DNA of 64,000 bases, from contig CM050999.1 in the NCBI GenBank assembly GCA_027704905.1, positions 1,406,094 to 1,470,093 of the forward strand, read 5' to 3'. This DNA is from Muraenolepis orangiensis. Its lineage: Eukaryota; Chordata; Actinopteri; Gadiformes; Muraenolepididae. Under the pieces are notes generated by a model that made no database searches, was not told the DNA's origin, and saw nothing but the letters and a program-made list of their open reading frames with translations. Position numbers and translations under genes: made by a program. Below are positions 25,577 to 38,400 of the stretch, piece after piece (positions within the stretch are counted from its first letter, which is position 1; each line of letters begins with the position of its first letter).

Positions 25577-25918
25577 CTAAAAACATAAAAAGGAGAAAAA
25601 CATAATATTTTCACTGAGACAACCATAATACATAAGAATATTAATATTATACTTTTTAATGAATCTCTATAACATCAGTTGGTTATTGAACATATGTTTG
25701 TATGTTACCCAATAAAAGACTTACTGCGAGGAGGAAGCTGCTGTTGCAGAAAGTGTCTGTGGTAACTGGTTAACCAAACATGTTTACTTCCTCTTTATGC
25801 AGGCAAATTTAGGATAAAAAAACCTGATAAGATTCTGACCACAACAGATCGTGGTGGTGCACAGCTACCTTTGATTGGTTGATGTCTTATTGTTTGAATG
25901 TCTTACTATAGGCTGCGT

Positions 25919-26060
<142 letters not shown>

Positions 26061-26199
26061 GAGAGCCTCAGTGTAAAGCATGTCGCAAACCAGACCAGCC
26101 ACAAAGCCTGACACTAAGGATTCCTGTTTAATACAATGGATTTAATATAACTTATAGAGTGAGTGCTCTCATTGGCAATGAAATACTAACATATGGGTG

Positions 26200-26496
26200 T
26201 TCAATGAGGTCAGGCTGCTGAACAAGAGCGTATAGCATATAACGATGTATATTTTATTACATTGATTTCTATATACATATTGCTCTTTTTCTCTGCCGAT
26301 ATATTGCATTTTATAAATTTCATTTTTATTTATATTTTTTAACTTATTTTATTCTATTCTGTTTTATTCAATTTTTATCAATTTTTATCTTATTTTAATA
26401 ACTGCTGTCTGTCGTCGGGTATTGCACATAAGATTTTCACTCACTGCTTTATACTTGTGTAAACTGTGAAGTGACAATAAACTTGACTTGACTCAA
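26200..26496 (+). mobile_element. 5'-truncated LINE tail, copy B
   Basis: Same fragment as 14,043-14,335 in reverse orientation, ending AATAAACTTGACTTGACT. Confidence 0.9.
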
Positions 26497-26505
26497 GATC
26501 AAGTA

Positions 26506-26710
26506 GTGGAACCAGAGGAACATAACCCATTGAAGAGCAAGTAGTGGAACCAGAGGAACATAACCCATTGAAGAGCAAGTAGTGGAACCAGAGGATCATA
26601 ACCCATTGAAGAGCAAGTAGTGGAACCAGAGGAACATAACCCATTGAAGAGCAAGTAGTGGAACCAGAGGATCATAACCCATTGAAGATTGAATAGTGGA
26701 ACCAGAGAAA
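26506..26710 (-). repeat. 38 bp minisatellite, about 5 copies (copy B)
   Basis: Reverse-complement of the 13,824 array, with a different order of gatcc and gttcc variants. Confidence 0.97.
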
Positions 26711-26963
26711 CCAATTCATGGATATGTTTATCAAAACCACTTGAGAAATAGAAGTCATTGTTGAACAGAAGACGAAATCATACATCATAACTGCATATTT
26801 ACCCTAGTTTAAACATTGAAATACATGCCAAAACCCCGCTCTGAGCAAGCTGGCCAGAACATATCTGTGTACCCCTGGAACCAGCTCACAACCAGTGTTT
26901 TGATACGTTAAGAATATATTTGGATGTGTTTGTTCCTCATAACTTGTGTATTTACACATCATT

Positions 26964-27461
<498 letters not shown>

Positions 27462-28370
27462 TCTTTATATATAAGGACATCCCTCTGTGTTCCGTGTCTG
27501 CAATTGGATGTGGTCTCTGCTTGTAAGCCTCTAACACAGAAAACAAGCTCTCCTCTTATTAAAACCAGCACATAGATATAGAATATTGATATAGAATTTA
27601 GATTTCCCACAGATGAATAAGGCTGGAGTTACATGTAATTAAAATAGTTTGCAGTAAATACACATTCTACAGAAATGATTGAATGTTTTCTTACATGGAA
27701 CAATCACAGTGGTTGAAAAGTGTCCTGTGGATAAAAATAAATATCTATATATATATATATACACAATATATATATTAGTTTGATTACGCATCAAAATGCG
27801 TAAATGTGGTTATCTATCGCCCCCTAGTTGTAAAAGTTATCTTCATTATGACATACATTGTGATTGTATTCGTAATGTTTATTATTAAACATTTACTAAA
27901 ATACATTAACCCTCAATAGAGAAAAAAACAGGATACTGAGGATTTCTGTCCTTGTAAAAAAAACTACGAGACATCAAAATTCCTCTTTCGCCCTCACATG
28001 ATTCAGATTCTAACACATAAACACGTCATAAACTGAGGAAAAGAGAGGGCTTGGATCACTGCTGTACATTTATATCACTTTCACCAAGAGTGACAACACA
28101 GTGAAAAGAGTCGAGAATTGTTAACAACTCAATGGAAATCCATTGTAAATGTTACCTGGTGGGGAGCATTCAGAACTAAATATAAATGGATTGACAGACC
28201 TTTGGGAACAGCTGCAGGAACCGACACTCAAAAACAAACTAACCAACAACTAAAAGGGAGAAAATATTGCTCTCATAACCCGAAACCTGACCATATCATT
28301 ATTTTATTCTATAACCCAAAGCCCACAATTTTCACCTCATATTTGTAGCAACTACAATCTTGTTCAGCAC
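27462..28370. other. Spacer between receptor B and ppp1r13l B, no convincing gene
   Basis: Counterpart of 9,950-10,814. AT-rich with a (TA)n tract. A short hydrophobic frame (FIMTYIVIVFVMFII) on the plus strand near 27,830-27,930 ends at a stop and has no supported exon structure. Confidence 0.55.
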
Positions 28371-28503
28371 CAATGTAATAGGACCGTATCTCCATTTATC
28401 CCTTCCACCATTCATAAGCATACACAGAAACACCCAAATACCATCCAGAATAAAATAAAAAAATACAATAATCCTAAAATCAAAGCAATAATGATTGGTA
28501 CCC

Positions 28504-29372
28504 CGAAGTAGTTGTTTGGCACGAAGCCCTCGCGGCCGCAGAGCGAGGCCCACAACCAGTCTACACCGTCGGGCCTCTGCAGGATGGTCACCAGCATGTC
28601 CCCCTAATCGGCCGCCTGTGCCGGGGAACCTCCACAGGGCGTAGATCACCCCGCTGTTATCGGCAGCCATTGCCTCCTCCACACCTGGGGGGGGGGGGGG
28701 GTCAGGGGTGAGCTAATGCTTCTTCTGCTACAGGGTTCAGGGTGAAGGCTCGTTCTGTCTCTCTCTCTTTCTCTCAGTTCAGAGGCATGAAGAGGAATAG
28801 TGTGAGTGCTGGATGAGGATTTGCATTGTTATTTTTAGGGGCAAGCGTTTCAATGTGTATGTGAGTGCGCATGTGTGTGTGTGTGTGTGTGTGTATTTGT
28901 GTACATATGTGTGTGCAAGTATGTGTCCTCCTTCTCCTCCTCCTCCTCCTCCTACTCCTGCTCTTTCTCCTCCTCACCTCTCAGGAAGTTCTCACACTCC
29001 TCGTAACCCGGGGTGTAGGGGTCACACTTCTGTGCGGCACTGGTCCCATCACTCTCAGTGACCAGCCTGACTGGGAGGGGGGGGGACTGTTGCTATAGTG
29101 ACAGTATTGGTGCAGTAGGCATGCGGTTGCTAGTGTGGTGACAGTGTTGTTGCTAGTGTGGTGAGATGTTGTTAGTGTGGTGACAGTGTTGTTGCTATAG
29201 CGACAGCATTGCCAGGATGCAGGACAGGTTATTTACCAGCCATGGCTGTCCGGGGCGCTGACGTTGGCTTCGATGCGAACCAGGAAGTCCACAACGTTGT
29301 AGTGACCTCCACAGATGGCGTTGTTGAGCACCGTGATGCCCTCGTTGTTGGTTGCTGGTTTGGATCAGTCAT
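28504..29372 (-). pseudogene. ppp1r13l: ppp1r13l copy B, ankyrin and SH3 exons
   Basis: Minus-strand exons: ankyrin 29,372-29,237 (same frameshift as copy A), KCDPYTPGYEECENFL 29,070-28,978, and the SH3 exon about 28,686-28,504. The SH3 exon begins AADNSGVIYALW and later, in another frame, gives GDMLVTILQRPDGVDWLW...GREGFVPNNYFG. These match iASPP MNSGAVYALWDY and VPRNYFG. The segment that should hold the DELSF acidic loop is shortened and the frame changes, so no functional SH3 domain can be made. The LFPRVKP-type C-terminus is not recognised after NYFG. Exon order and strand are as expected for one gene fragment. Confidence 0.87.
28920..28976. repeat. (CTC)n-rich tract beside the ppp1r13l exon
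   Basis: Interrupted CTC/CTT trinucleotide run directly downstream of the KCDPY exon donor (minus strand); counterpart at 9,710-9,760. Confidence 0.8.
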
Positions 29373-29937
29373 CTAGAGCAGCGGTTCTCAAACTGTGGTC
29401 CGCGGAGGTACTGCAGGTGGTCCGTGGAAAAAAGCTGAATAAAATCCACTTTTTACTATCAAGGATTTTCGGAGACCACCTCATATGTGACTTGCTCCAT
29501 CGATCAATATATTTGAATAGTAATACATATAAAATCATTGCCAGTGTTATCAGTTGCAAGTGTGTATTTGTTGTAAAAAAGACGAAAACAGCCTGTGTGT
29601 GAGGGGCAGCGCCGTGTGTGTGGGAGAGAAGCAGCGCTGTCTACTTATTTGCAATGACCAGTGGCGGCTCGTCCATAGGGGCGCAGGGGCGCCGCCCCAC
29701 CTGGTTGAGAGAGGAAAAAAATAAAAAATTAAAAAATAATAATAATTGTGTTTTTTTATTTTTTATTTTTTTGACCCCTAAAAATAAACTAAACATGTTT
29801 AAAATGAATAATAATTACTCATTTTATGTATGTCTGTGTTTAAAATGCACAATAACGTTAATATAGCAAATATAAATCATTGTTGTGCGTGCTATTCTCC
29901 CCCCTCGTTTGTCATTGACGTCACTCTCATTGGTATC

Positions 29938-30005
29938 AATTTGGTACCTACCTCCAAACCTGGGCGCACGGCAGTGCGCCCAGGTTTGGAGGTAGGTACC
30001 AAATT
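29938..30005. repeat. Perfect hairpin, 32 bp arms with a 4 bp loop
   Basis: 29,938-29,969 and 29,974-30,005 are exact reverse complements around ggca. They contain tggtacctacctccaaacc and gggcgcac. Downstream, ttgataggcaatgtagcc...tatcaa (itself palindromic) occurs twice, at 30,004-30,027 and 30,057-30,080. Confidence 0.95.
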
Positions 30006-30740
30006 TGATAGGCAATGTAGCCTATCAAGGGTCAAGGTTTTGAGGTAGGTACCAAATTTGATAGGCAATGTAGCCTATCAAGGGTCCTGAATACGATCTC
30101 TGGGAGCGCATTTCATTGCGCCCGAACAAGGAAACCAGTCACGCATGCGCGACTCAAATTGAGTGGCGCATGCGTGAGCAAATTGAGTGGCGCATGCGTG
30201 AATGCGTGAGCAAAGAAAACCAGTCACGCATGCGCAATTCATAGCCTAGTTGAACCTAGTTATTTGTAAAGCCTGTACTGCTCTGCTCTCAGTTCGTGTC
30301 TTGCTGTCTGAGGAAAGGTACGTTGTTGTTTGTTTTTGTCCCGATTATAGTTTTACATTTATTTTTATTGTGGACGATGTAAACGTAAAGTAAAGGGGAT
30401 AAGAAATGTTGGTCTTGCTGTATAAACATGCAGCTTGTGTCATTTGTATGTAAACGGTGTGGATTGGGGTTTTGTAAGTTTATCGTGGACACGTGCTTCC
30501 CCAATGCTAGCTACAGGGTCCTCCGTGTGTTTGTCTGCTAATATAGGCTGTGGTCGAATGTATTAAGCATTTTGTATTCTATTTAATTAGTTAAATTCAG
30601 AAGCATTTGTTAATGAGTCAGTTCTTGCTGCGTCTTGCTGTCTGAGGAGAGGAGATTGAGACCCGTGTGTGTGGGAGAGACCATGTTGCAAGTTTGTTCT
30701 TTTTTTGTTCTGTACAGGACACAGCCATTACACTAGCTAC

Positions 30741-30932
30741 CATGGAGAATTCTGTCAAATCCCTCAAAGCAACACCATTTGAAAGACGAACACTGCAAGA
30801 AAAACTCAGAGTGAAAGAGTTTGGACCTCATCAGCCTGACATCAGCATTCAGCAACCAGCAACAGACAGAGGAAGGCTATATATTCAGTCGTTTTCCAGA
30901 ACCTGGTTTGCTAAGTGGTTCTTGTATAGCAT
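30741..30932 (+). pseudogene. N-terminal remnant of a TTF-finger hAT transposase
   Basis: MENSVKSLKATPFERR...VKEFGPHQPDISIQQ...RGRLYIQSFSRTWFAKW resembles the N-terminal lead-in (LGPHQPDIS..., SFSRTWF) to the TTF-type zinc finger of ZMYM1-like hAT transposases. The frame stops soon after, and the catalytic region is absent. Confidence 0.7.
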
Positions 30933-31595
30933 AGGTACATAGATTAAACTGTATATTGTATAGTAGTGTAGTGTACATAGGACCCAGTACCTTTTAATTT
31001 GTAAGCTTAACATTGTATTGCATTTTATCTCAGGACTTGTATCAGGTCTATTTTATTATCTTCTATTTTGTTCTAATTACTTTTGCACAATCGAATGTAA
31101 GACCATATTTAGGTATTATTTTTGATGGCACACTGGGTAGTCTTTCTAATATAAGACCATATTTTTTTCTTATGTTTATTTTCTACTAGGCACCATATAA
31201 TAAATGTTCTTTCACCATAAGTTTCAAGTTTGTTTATTATTTGTCACAACAAAATACAGAATACTGATTGATTGTGCTACATACAGTAAAAATAAAGTAA
31301 GTAAAAAAAGAAATTAAGCAGTAAGTAAAGGAATGTTCAGTCAATATACATATATACAATACAGAGTAGAATGAGTAACGGTGAGGTTTATATTATGTAT
31401 AGTTTTTTTATTTTTAATTAGCCCTCTCGGTCGTTTACATGGTGAAATGGCGCCACCGTCTGGGCAAATCCGGTATTGCACAGCATATATGATTTAAAAA
31501 AATGTTTTTACCCCTGCGCCCCTCCTACTTCGGATGTCACCGGCCGCCACTGGCAATGACGTAGGTCAAGCATTTATGCAACTTGATTTGAAGCC

Positions 31596-31727
<132 letters not shown>

Positions 31728-31908
31728 CGCCAGGAATAATGCCGAAGCGGTGTGCATACAAGATCCGTTTATTCGCCATGCTTGTATAATCAGAATATTG
31801 TTTGCATAAGTAGGCTATATTTTTCGTTTCGTTTATTTAATAAGTACATTTCAGGACAACTTTGGGAATTTACTTTGTTTGTTATGAGTTTTAAATAGAT
31901 TTTGAAAG

Positions 31909-31911
<3 letters not shown>

Positions 31912-31951
<40 letters not shown>
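31912..31951. repeat. (GA)n microsatellite
   Basis: Counterpart of 3,680-3,702, expanded. Confidence 0.95.
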
Positions 31952-31955
<4 letters not shown>

Positions 31956-32263
31956 TCACATTATATAATGACTGTGTGTGTGCGTTTGTGTATTTTTTTG
32001 CGTTTGTGTGTATTGTGTTTGTTTCCCGGGGAAAACACACACGAGAAACACCGGCTGTTGTTATGCCTGCTGCCTGTGACGTTAAGTTGCTCCGTTTTCC
32101 GCTTGTAATTATTCCGTTACAAGCTTTAAAGTTGTATTTATCATCTGAATTTGCCGAAACAAGTTTAATATTCTGAAAGCCATGACTTTGTTTATTTGAA
32201 ATCAGATGAAAACAAACTCTCATGGATCCTGCCGTGTTACTTATGATTAATATAAGCGAATAA

Positions 32264-33515
32264 GTGAATGACCAGCTAATAGCGTGGATAAAAGCCAGTC
32301 GATTTTTTGCACTACAGTTGGATGAATCAACTGACATAGCTAACCTTGCCAACCTGCTCTCATACATAAGGTATGAACACAACGGAGAAATAGAGGAGGA
32401 CTTTCTCTTTTGTAAATGTTTGGCAACACGCACAACTGCAGAGGCACTTTTTGACATGTTGAACAGTTTCATAACGGAACATAGGATTGATTGGTCAAAA
32501 TGCGTGGGCATTAGCACAGACGGGGCAACAGCCATGTTAGGCCGACAAAGTGGGCTTGTTAAACGTGTACAAGCAGTGGCTCCACAAACTAAATCAATCC
32601 ACTGCAGCATCCACAGGGAGGCTCTCGCAGCCAAAAAAATGCCTCCTGATCTCAAAACTGTTCTGGATGAAGCAGTACGAACGGTCAATTTTATCAAGGC
32701 CCGTCCACTGAATGCCCGGTTGTTTGCCGTTTTATGCGATGAGATGGGCAGTGATCACCGGCAAGTACTTCTGCACACCGAGGTCCGGTGGCTATCGAGA
32801 GGAAAGGTGCTTGCGCGGCTCTACGAGTTGCGCGATGAAGTGAGAATGTTTTTACTTTAATTCAAAATTTGAACTTTCAGATCGCTTCAGTGATGCCCCG
32901 TGGCTTGCCAAGTTGGCATACCTGGCAGATATTTTTGAGCATTTGAATGGACTCAATCTGAGTCTTCAGGGGAAGTCAGTGACACTTTTTCACGTGCAAG
33001 ACAAAGTTGAAGCTACAATCAAGAAGATGGAGATGTGGGCCAGGTGCCTGGAGCAGTCAAACTATGACTCGTTTGCAAACCTATCCGATTTTTTGGACAC
33101 CGCGGAAATGCAGCTTCCAAATAATGTGAAAAATGATGTCAGTGAGCACTTGCACAGTTTGAAAACACAGCTACGGATGTACTTCCCTATCCCTGACACA
33201 ACTGCGAACTGGATCAGAAATCCATTTGCGACCCTGGACGATGACATCCTCGCAAACCTTACGTCCAGAGAGCAAGACAGCCTTGTTGAACTGTCCTGTG
33301 ACAGTGCTTTAAAAGTGGATTTTTCTCAGAGATGCCTGCCTGCCTTTTTGCTAAAAGCTGCTTCAGAATACCCAGAGCTGTCCGACAAGGCCTTGATGTT
33401 TCTTATGCCCTTTCTTACCACTTACCTCTGTGAGTCGGGATTTTCTTCACTGGTCTCCTTGAAGACAAAATATCGGAACAGACCTCAGATTGAAGCTGTC
33501 ATCACTGGAACCTGA
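32264..33515 (+). pseudogene. hAT-1 transposase, copy B, BED finger deleted and frameshifted
   Basis: Frames 32,264-32,860 and 32,913-33,515 cover the catalytic region (NDQLIAWIKASRFFALQLDESTD, ISTDGATAMLG, SIHCSIHREALA, VRWLSRGKVLARLYELRDEV) and the C-terminal dimerisation region (YPELSDKALMFLMPF, CESGFSSL). They are separated by a frame change at 32,861. The N-terminal DNA-binding BED finger of copy A is missing. The C-terminus is altered by a further frame change after KTKYRNR. Confidence 0.87.
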
Positions 33516-34779
33516 CATCCAGATGTTGACGTCTGCGACGCAACATCATCCATCTCATTAGCTGAGTGATAAGGTTAGCTTGGACTTGCTGTGCGTGTGC
33601 GTTGTTTTGAGTTAAATTAGCCTATAATTGCACAAAATCTGTTATTTTATTTATTATTTCCTTATTACACACGTTTATGTTAATTTATTTTATATTCTGT
33701 GTGATTGATAAGATTATTTGTTTCCACTGGACTTGCTGTGCGTGTGTAACATGGTTGTTTTGAGTTTAATTAGCCTATAATTGCACAAAATCTGTTATTT
33801 TATTTATTATTTCCTTATTGTACACGGATACAATCGGATGTTGAAAGAGCTGAAGCTGCAGTTCATGTTCACTGATGCAGCTGTTGTGTTCTATGAGTGT
33901 ATGCAGATTTGAATATATGGTCAAGGACCAAAAGAAAAAAAGAAGTTGTCCGCCGTCCTCTTTGAGAAACATACACAACGCAGACAGACACCGGTCACAC
34001 GTGCAACAAAAGTATCAGATAGGCTTCAATTTACTTTTGATTTTCTATAATTAACTATAAAAAAATATCTGCGTTTTAACACTACGTTTATATGTACTTA
34101 TTTTTACGGTTTGCATATGAGGTGGTCCGCGAAAATCCTTGATGATAAATAGTGGTCCGCAGAAACAAAACGTTTGAGAACCCCTGATCTAGAGAGGAGA
34201 AGGTCTTTGATGTCTCTTCATAAACACCAGTGGCGAAGCGTGTCTATCACAACTGGACCTTCTGTAGGGGGGGGGGGAGTAATCGTGATATTGAAAATTG
34301 TGTGGGGCTTTTTTTTCAGCTGCAAATGATACTGTCGTGAATCTGTCGGAATCAAAATTCCTTTATTCATCACCCGTACATATATAAAAATATCTATGCA
34401 CACGTTATTATTAACAATAAAAACCTCATGGTCACATCAAGAGGATTCTGAAATCATCTCGCGGCCCCCCCCCCCCCCTCGGGGTCCCGCGACCCCCACT
34501 TTGGGAACCCCTGCTGTAGACCACCACCCCCATTCGAAAATTCAGTTGTTCTAGTCAGATGGACGTCACGGAGGAGTCACTTTATGCCTTATCTCATTTA
34601 GGCAGATCAGATTGTCGCAGCCAATTTCCAAGTGTACCATAGTTGGTAGAGCAGAGTCCATGTAGTGAAGTAACAGACCACCACAGACCACCACACACGG
34701 GCTATCGGTTAAAGGGACGGTCTAACACGCTTCACGTGAAAAGGCTGAACGTAACTTTGGAACTTTAAGTTCCAAAATA

Positions 34780-34906
34780 GCGATCAATAATCACCAAATG
34801 TCTCTGGCATATGTCTTGTCATTAGCACTTTCACCTGTCAAAATGAAAGTGAAAAGGTGAAAGTGCTAATGACAAAACATATGCAAATTAGGTGATTATT
34901 GATCGC
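34780..34906. repeat. Imperfect long palindrome within hAT-4
   Basis: Outer arms gcgatcaataatcacc / ggtgattattgatcgc (34,780-34,795, 34,891-34,906) and inner arms attagcactttcacct / aggtgaaagtgctaat (34,821-34,836, 34,855-34,870), with further pairing between. Not present in the E copy of hAT-4. Confidence 0.9.
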
Positions 34907-35279
34907 GGGTTTGTAACTCTTAGTTACGTTAAGCGATGCAAAGAAAGATCAAGTCCAAACTCTAAATTCAAATGCACAACAATGCTTAACAAACCCAAGT
35001 CAGCCATTAACTAATCATTCAACAAGTGTGTGGAAACAAAATGCAACAACCAGCTCAACGAGACGCAACACTGAGACAAAACCAGCAAAGACAAATGAGT
35101 GTCACTCACCAATGATGTTCACTTGAAGACCAAATCCATTCTCCTGTCCTTCTGGATGAATTGTTCGACCACCATCAGGTCATAAAGATGATCGCTTTTC
35201 TGATCCAAAATAAGTTCCAATTCCCTGCTCTCTTGTCGGTCCCAAATAGCAACACTCCCATCAGTAGAGCCTCTTGTGG

Positions 35280-35504
35280 CTAGTAGAGCCTCTTGTGGCT
35301 AGTAGAGCCCGTTAGCCACGGGTATCTTTCCCAGTTGCTGCTCTGAAAATGGCGAACATAGCCTGCTTTAACTACTTGAGTCAGCTCCAGATTGTCAGGT
35401 GTTGGACGGCCTTTTTTAATAATGTCCATCTTAACATTAAATGGTCGTCTTGAAAATGGTTCAGACAATAAATCCGCCACGACATCATCTTCACCTGTTG
35501 CCAT
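35280..35504 (-). pseudogene. TTF-finger hAT transposase fragment
   Basis: From MATGEDDVVADLL the frame gives GRPTPDNLEL...GYVRHFQSSNWERYPWLTGS, the characteristic lead-in to the TTF-type zinc finger of hAT transposases (KGRPTP...YVRHFQ.SNYER..WL). It stops before the zinc-finger cysteines. The rest of the transposase is absent. Confidence 0.75.
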
Positions 35505-36107
35505 TTTGACGTAAAAAAAACAACGTAGAAAACGTAACACTACGCTAGATCCACTCTCGCGCCAGCCACCACCTTGCACCTTCTAGCTCCCTATTGAGCT
35601 GCGGGGAAATCTGAAAGAATACGCCCATTGGCTACAAATCACGATATGATTGGTTGATCAAATTGTCAATCCAAACGTACGCTCTCATTCAGTCTATGGG
35701 CCAATGTCAGCGGGAATACTTTGGTTGAAGGATATTCTTCCCAGCAACCCAGAAAAATATCTGATTGGTTGCATTGTTTTTCCAACACAAAACCACTCAA
35801 ATGCGTCGTGCATGGACCGAGAAAGACAAACAAATCAACGTAACACTGTAATATAACACAGATACGATTCTCATTTATTCATTTTATTCAAATTGTATTA
35901 AATGTTATTAAATTGTATTACATTTTATTAATACAATTAATTCGATTTTTTGGTTTCATCTGAGAGTTCCAGGGTCTTCTCTGAATACCTTGAAGGCCCT
36001 GACGCTTCACCACTGATAAACACTGATAGTGATATGATGTTCATTGGTCTTATGGAACATGGGGATCACACACACATAAACACACACACACACACACACA
36101 CCCCTAC

Positions 36108-36979
36108 CTCCTGCAAAGCCTTCTGGATGGTCTCCAGCTCCCTGACCAGCACCCCGTCCAGCAGCAGGACCAGGGGGTTGAGGCGAGCATGCCGCCCCAC
36201 AGACTTCTGCTGCTTCTTAGTGCGTCGCAGGATGGAATGGTAGCTCTGCAGGGACAAAATACCTCACGTCTTCACTCAAACATACCTGATATCCAGGGGT
36301 CAGAGGAGGAGGAACACATGGTTTGCACACGAATACTAAGAGTGTATGGTAGATTTGGTGACTGGCAAATTTAAAACTGGCCTTCTTTTGATAGCTGAAA
36401 TGTTGTCATTTTTTGTAGTACTTTAGTTTAACAGCATGCTCTTCTTTAGTATTGTACATGTATATATATACATATATACACCCACCTTCGCCATACATGG
36501 CGGGCCGGAAGTCAGAAGGGGGCGGGATGTCTCGGAGTGTGGGCAGGGCTATTGGGATATCCCCGCCCATCCCCAGCCCACGGGGAGGGGCCACAGGAGC
36601 CCCGGCCCAGTGGGGGTTCTGCAGGCGCATGATGACAAATGCTGGTGGGGGGGATGCAGATGCGTCCGATGATTGGCTGGGTGTGGAAGGGGGAGAGAGG
36701 CGGGGTCTCCGGGCGGGCGTGGCGATGCGCGTGTTGCGTTGAAGCGAGTTGGCGCGTCAAAAAGGAAGTGAAGGACATAAAGCATATGAAATACTATCAT
36801 TCTTATTATTGATAATCCACACTAATGCTTCTTAATGACCTGTCTCTCTTTACGGTGAATCTATGAAATAACAAATTAAACATTATAGTTAATAACCTTT
36901 TTGGGAGAGGGTGCCAGCGAAGGGCCGTCCAGGTCGGACTCCCTCCAGCTGCTGCTGGGCAGCGCCGGTCTCATCCACT
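36108..36979 (-). pseudogene. ppp1r13l: ppp1r13l copy B, upstream exons
   Basis: Three minus-strand exons. (1) 36,979-36,897: RPALPSSSWRESDLDGPSLAPSPKK, matching iASPP LPWRESSLDG, donor aaaaag|gttatt. (2) Proline-rich exon ending 36,486 with donor gcgaag|gtgggt; its acceptor is missing (gacgcgccaactcgc where copy 4 has about 55 bp more, ending gtgcag). (3) 36,245-36,108: SYHSILRRTKKQQK..LNPLVLLLDGVLVRELE, intact with gtaggg donor. The exon with PLSPTRLQP seen in copy 4 is absent between (2) and (3). Confidence 0.83.
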
Positions 36980-37104
36980 CTGATGTGTTGTGTTTCATGT
37001 GCGTATTTTTGAGTTGTTTGTGTGTTGTGTATCGTGTGTGTATCTGTGTGTTGTTCATGTGTTGTGTGTTTGTATCTGTGTCCGGTCGTTAAGAGGAGGT
37101 GGTG

Positions 37105-37310
<206 letters not shown>

Positions 37311-37511
37311 TTGGTGGCCCTCAGGTCCCCTGCTTGCCACAGGAAGAAGGTAACATCATCATCATCATCATGTCTCTAAGTTCCACCATTGTCCCCGTCC
37401 GGCAGAAATTACATCACAGCCCTCATCGTCACATCGTCTCCCCGGCGGTTCAACAACTCTTTGGTCCATGATCCCAGACCCCATTTTCACTTCTGACCCC
37501 AAACATATTTA

Positions 37512-38269
37512 TGTTATATAGTCTGTTGTTGGGCTCAACCAATAGGCTAAGAGCTCTCATTGGCTCTACGGTATATGGTCTATGGTTGGGCTTCACAAAT
37601 AGGCTAAGAGCTCTTATTGGCTCTACAGTATATGGTCTATGGTTAGAGGACTCTCCTCTCCAGCCACGCTCCTCTGCCTCCCCCTCTCTGCCACCTGGGG
37701 TTACAACACCCAGAACACTCCGTCCCAGAAGACCGTAGTCACGTCAGCGCACCTGTTCCCTATTCCCAATCAGGCTCCCTATTATTTAGACTCCGCTCCC
37801 CTGTCACTCGTTGCCAGAACTTTCCCGTTGTTCAACCCGAGACTCTCTGGCAATACTCCTCCGTGTTCCCCAGTGAAGACCCTGTCGCCATCTCCTGTGG
37901 ATTCCTGGTATTTCCTCGTTGGACTATTTTTCTCGTTTATTCCTTTGTTGGATTTTTCTACTTTGATTATTTTTTTTTTTACCGCTGGATGTTTTTGTGT
38001 TCGTATTTTGGACTTCAGCCTTCTCCCCGCAGCACATTATACAACACCCCCTGTTTGGATTTCCATTTTGCACTCGCTTTACACATTGTATTATTTACTT
38101 CAATAATTGACACACACATAGTTGATTGTTGACACCTCATATCAGTTTATTCCTTGGAGCTTTATCTGAATAAAGACGCCTACGGGTTCTAAACTCCTTT
38201 TTGCCTCCGACTCTTTCTGCACTACCCCCCGGGGTTCCGCAAACAACAATCCGTGTGAGGCTTAACATT
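37512..38269 (+). mobile_element. Probable solo LTR or LTR-like element downstream of receptor C
   Basis: Begins TGTTATATAG and ends GAGGCTTAACA. Carries CCAAT-like motifs, AATAAAG near 38,169 and a T-rich middle, as in LTR U3-R-U5. A 60 bp internal piece (ggctaagagctctcattggc...) is duplicated here but single at 46,750-46,800. No target duplication was found, so the boundaries are provisional. Relatives are 46,148-46,830 (-) and truncated 61,508-61,780. Confidence 0.55.
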
Positions 38270-38394
38270 CACAGCTTAAACATAACTTGGTGAGATCCCA
38301 TTCTTTGTATAATTGAAGAGTGTGTTACGACTACCTCAAGCCGTCACAAACATAAACCGACCACAAAACAGTAAAGGTAGTAGTTAATCAGGTT

Positions 38395-38400
38395 TTTATT
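38395..38400 (-). terminator. Poly(A) signal of receptor C
   Basis: AATAAA on the minus strand, about 970 bp past the stop codon, in the same context (gtcAATAAAaacctga) as in D and E. Confidence 0.55.

Larger units (their letters stand above)
29659..31552 (+). mobile_element. hAT element hAT-2, 1,894 bp, internally deleted, copy B only
   Basis: Ends CAGTGGCGGC...GCCGCCACTG, with a perfect 8 bp target duplication GCAATGAC (29,651-29,658 and 31,553-31,560). The empty site is in copy A near 4,013-4,020 (gtcattgc). It retains one coding remnant at 30,741 and unusual inverted and direct subterminal repeats at 29,938-30,240. Confidence 0.93.
34228..36015 (-). mobile_element. hAT element hAT-4, copy B insertion, 1,788 bp
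   Basis: Ends CAGTGGCGAAGCG...CGCTTCACCACTG, with a perfect 8 bp target duplication ATAAACAC (34,220-34,227 and 36,016-36,023). The site is empty in copies A (733-740) and 3 (51,652-51,659). It carries a transposase remnant, a nested small element (right end CCCCTG at 34,513 followed by CTGTAGAC) and a long imperfect palindrome at 34,780-34,906. Confidence 0.93.
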
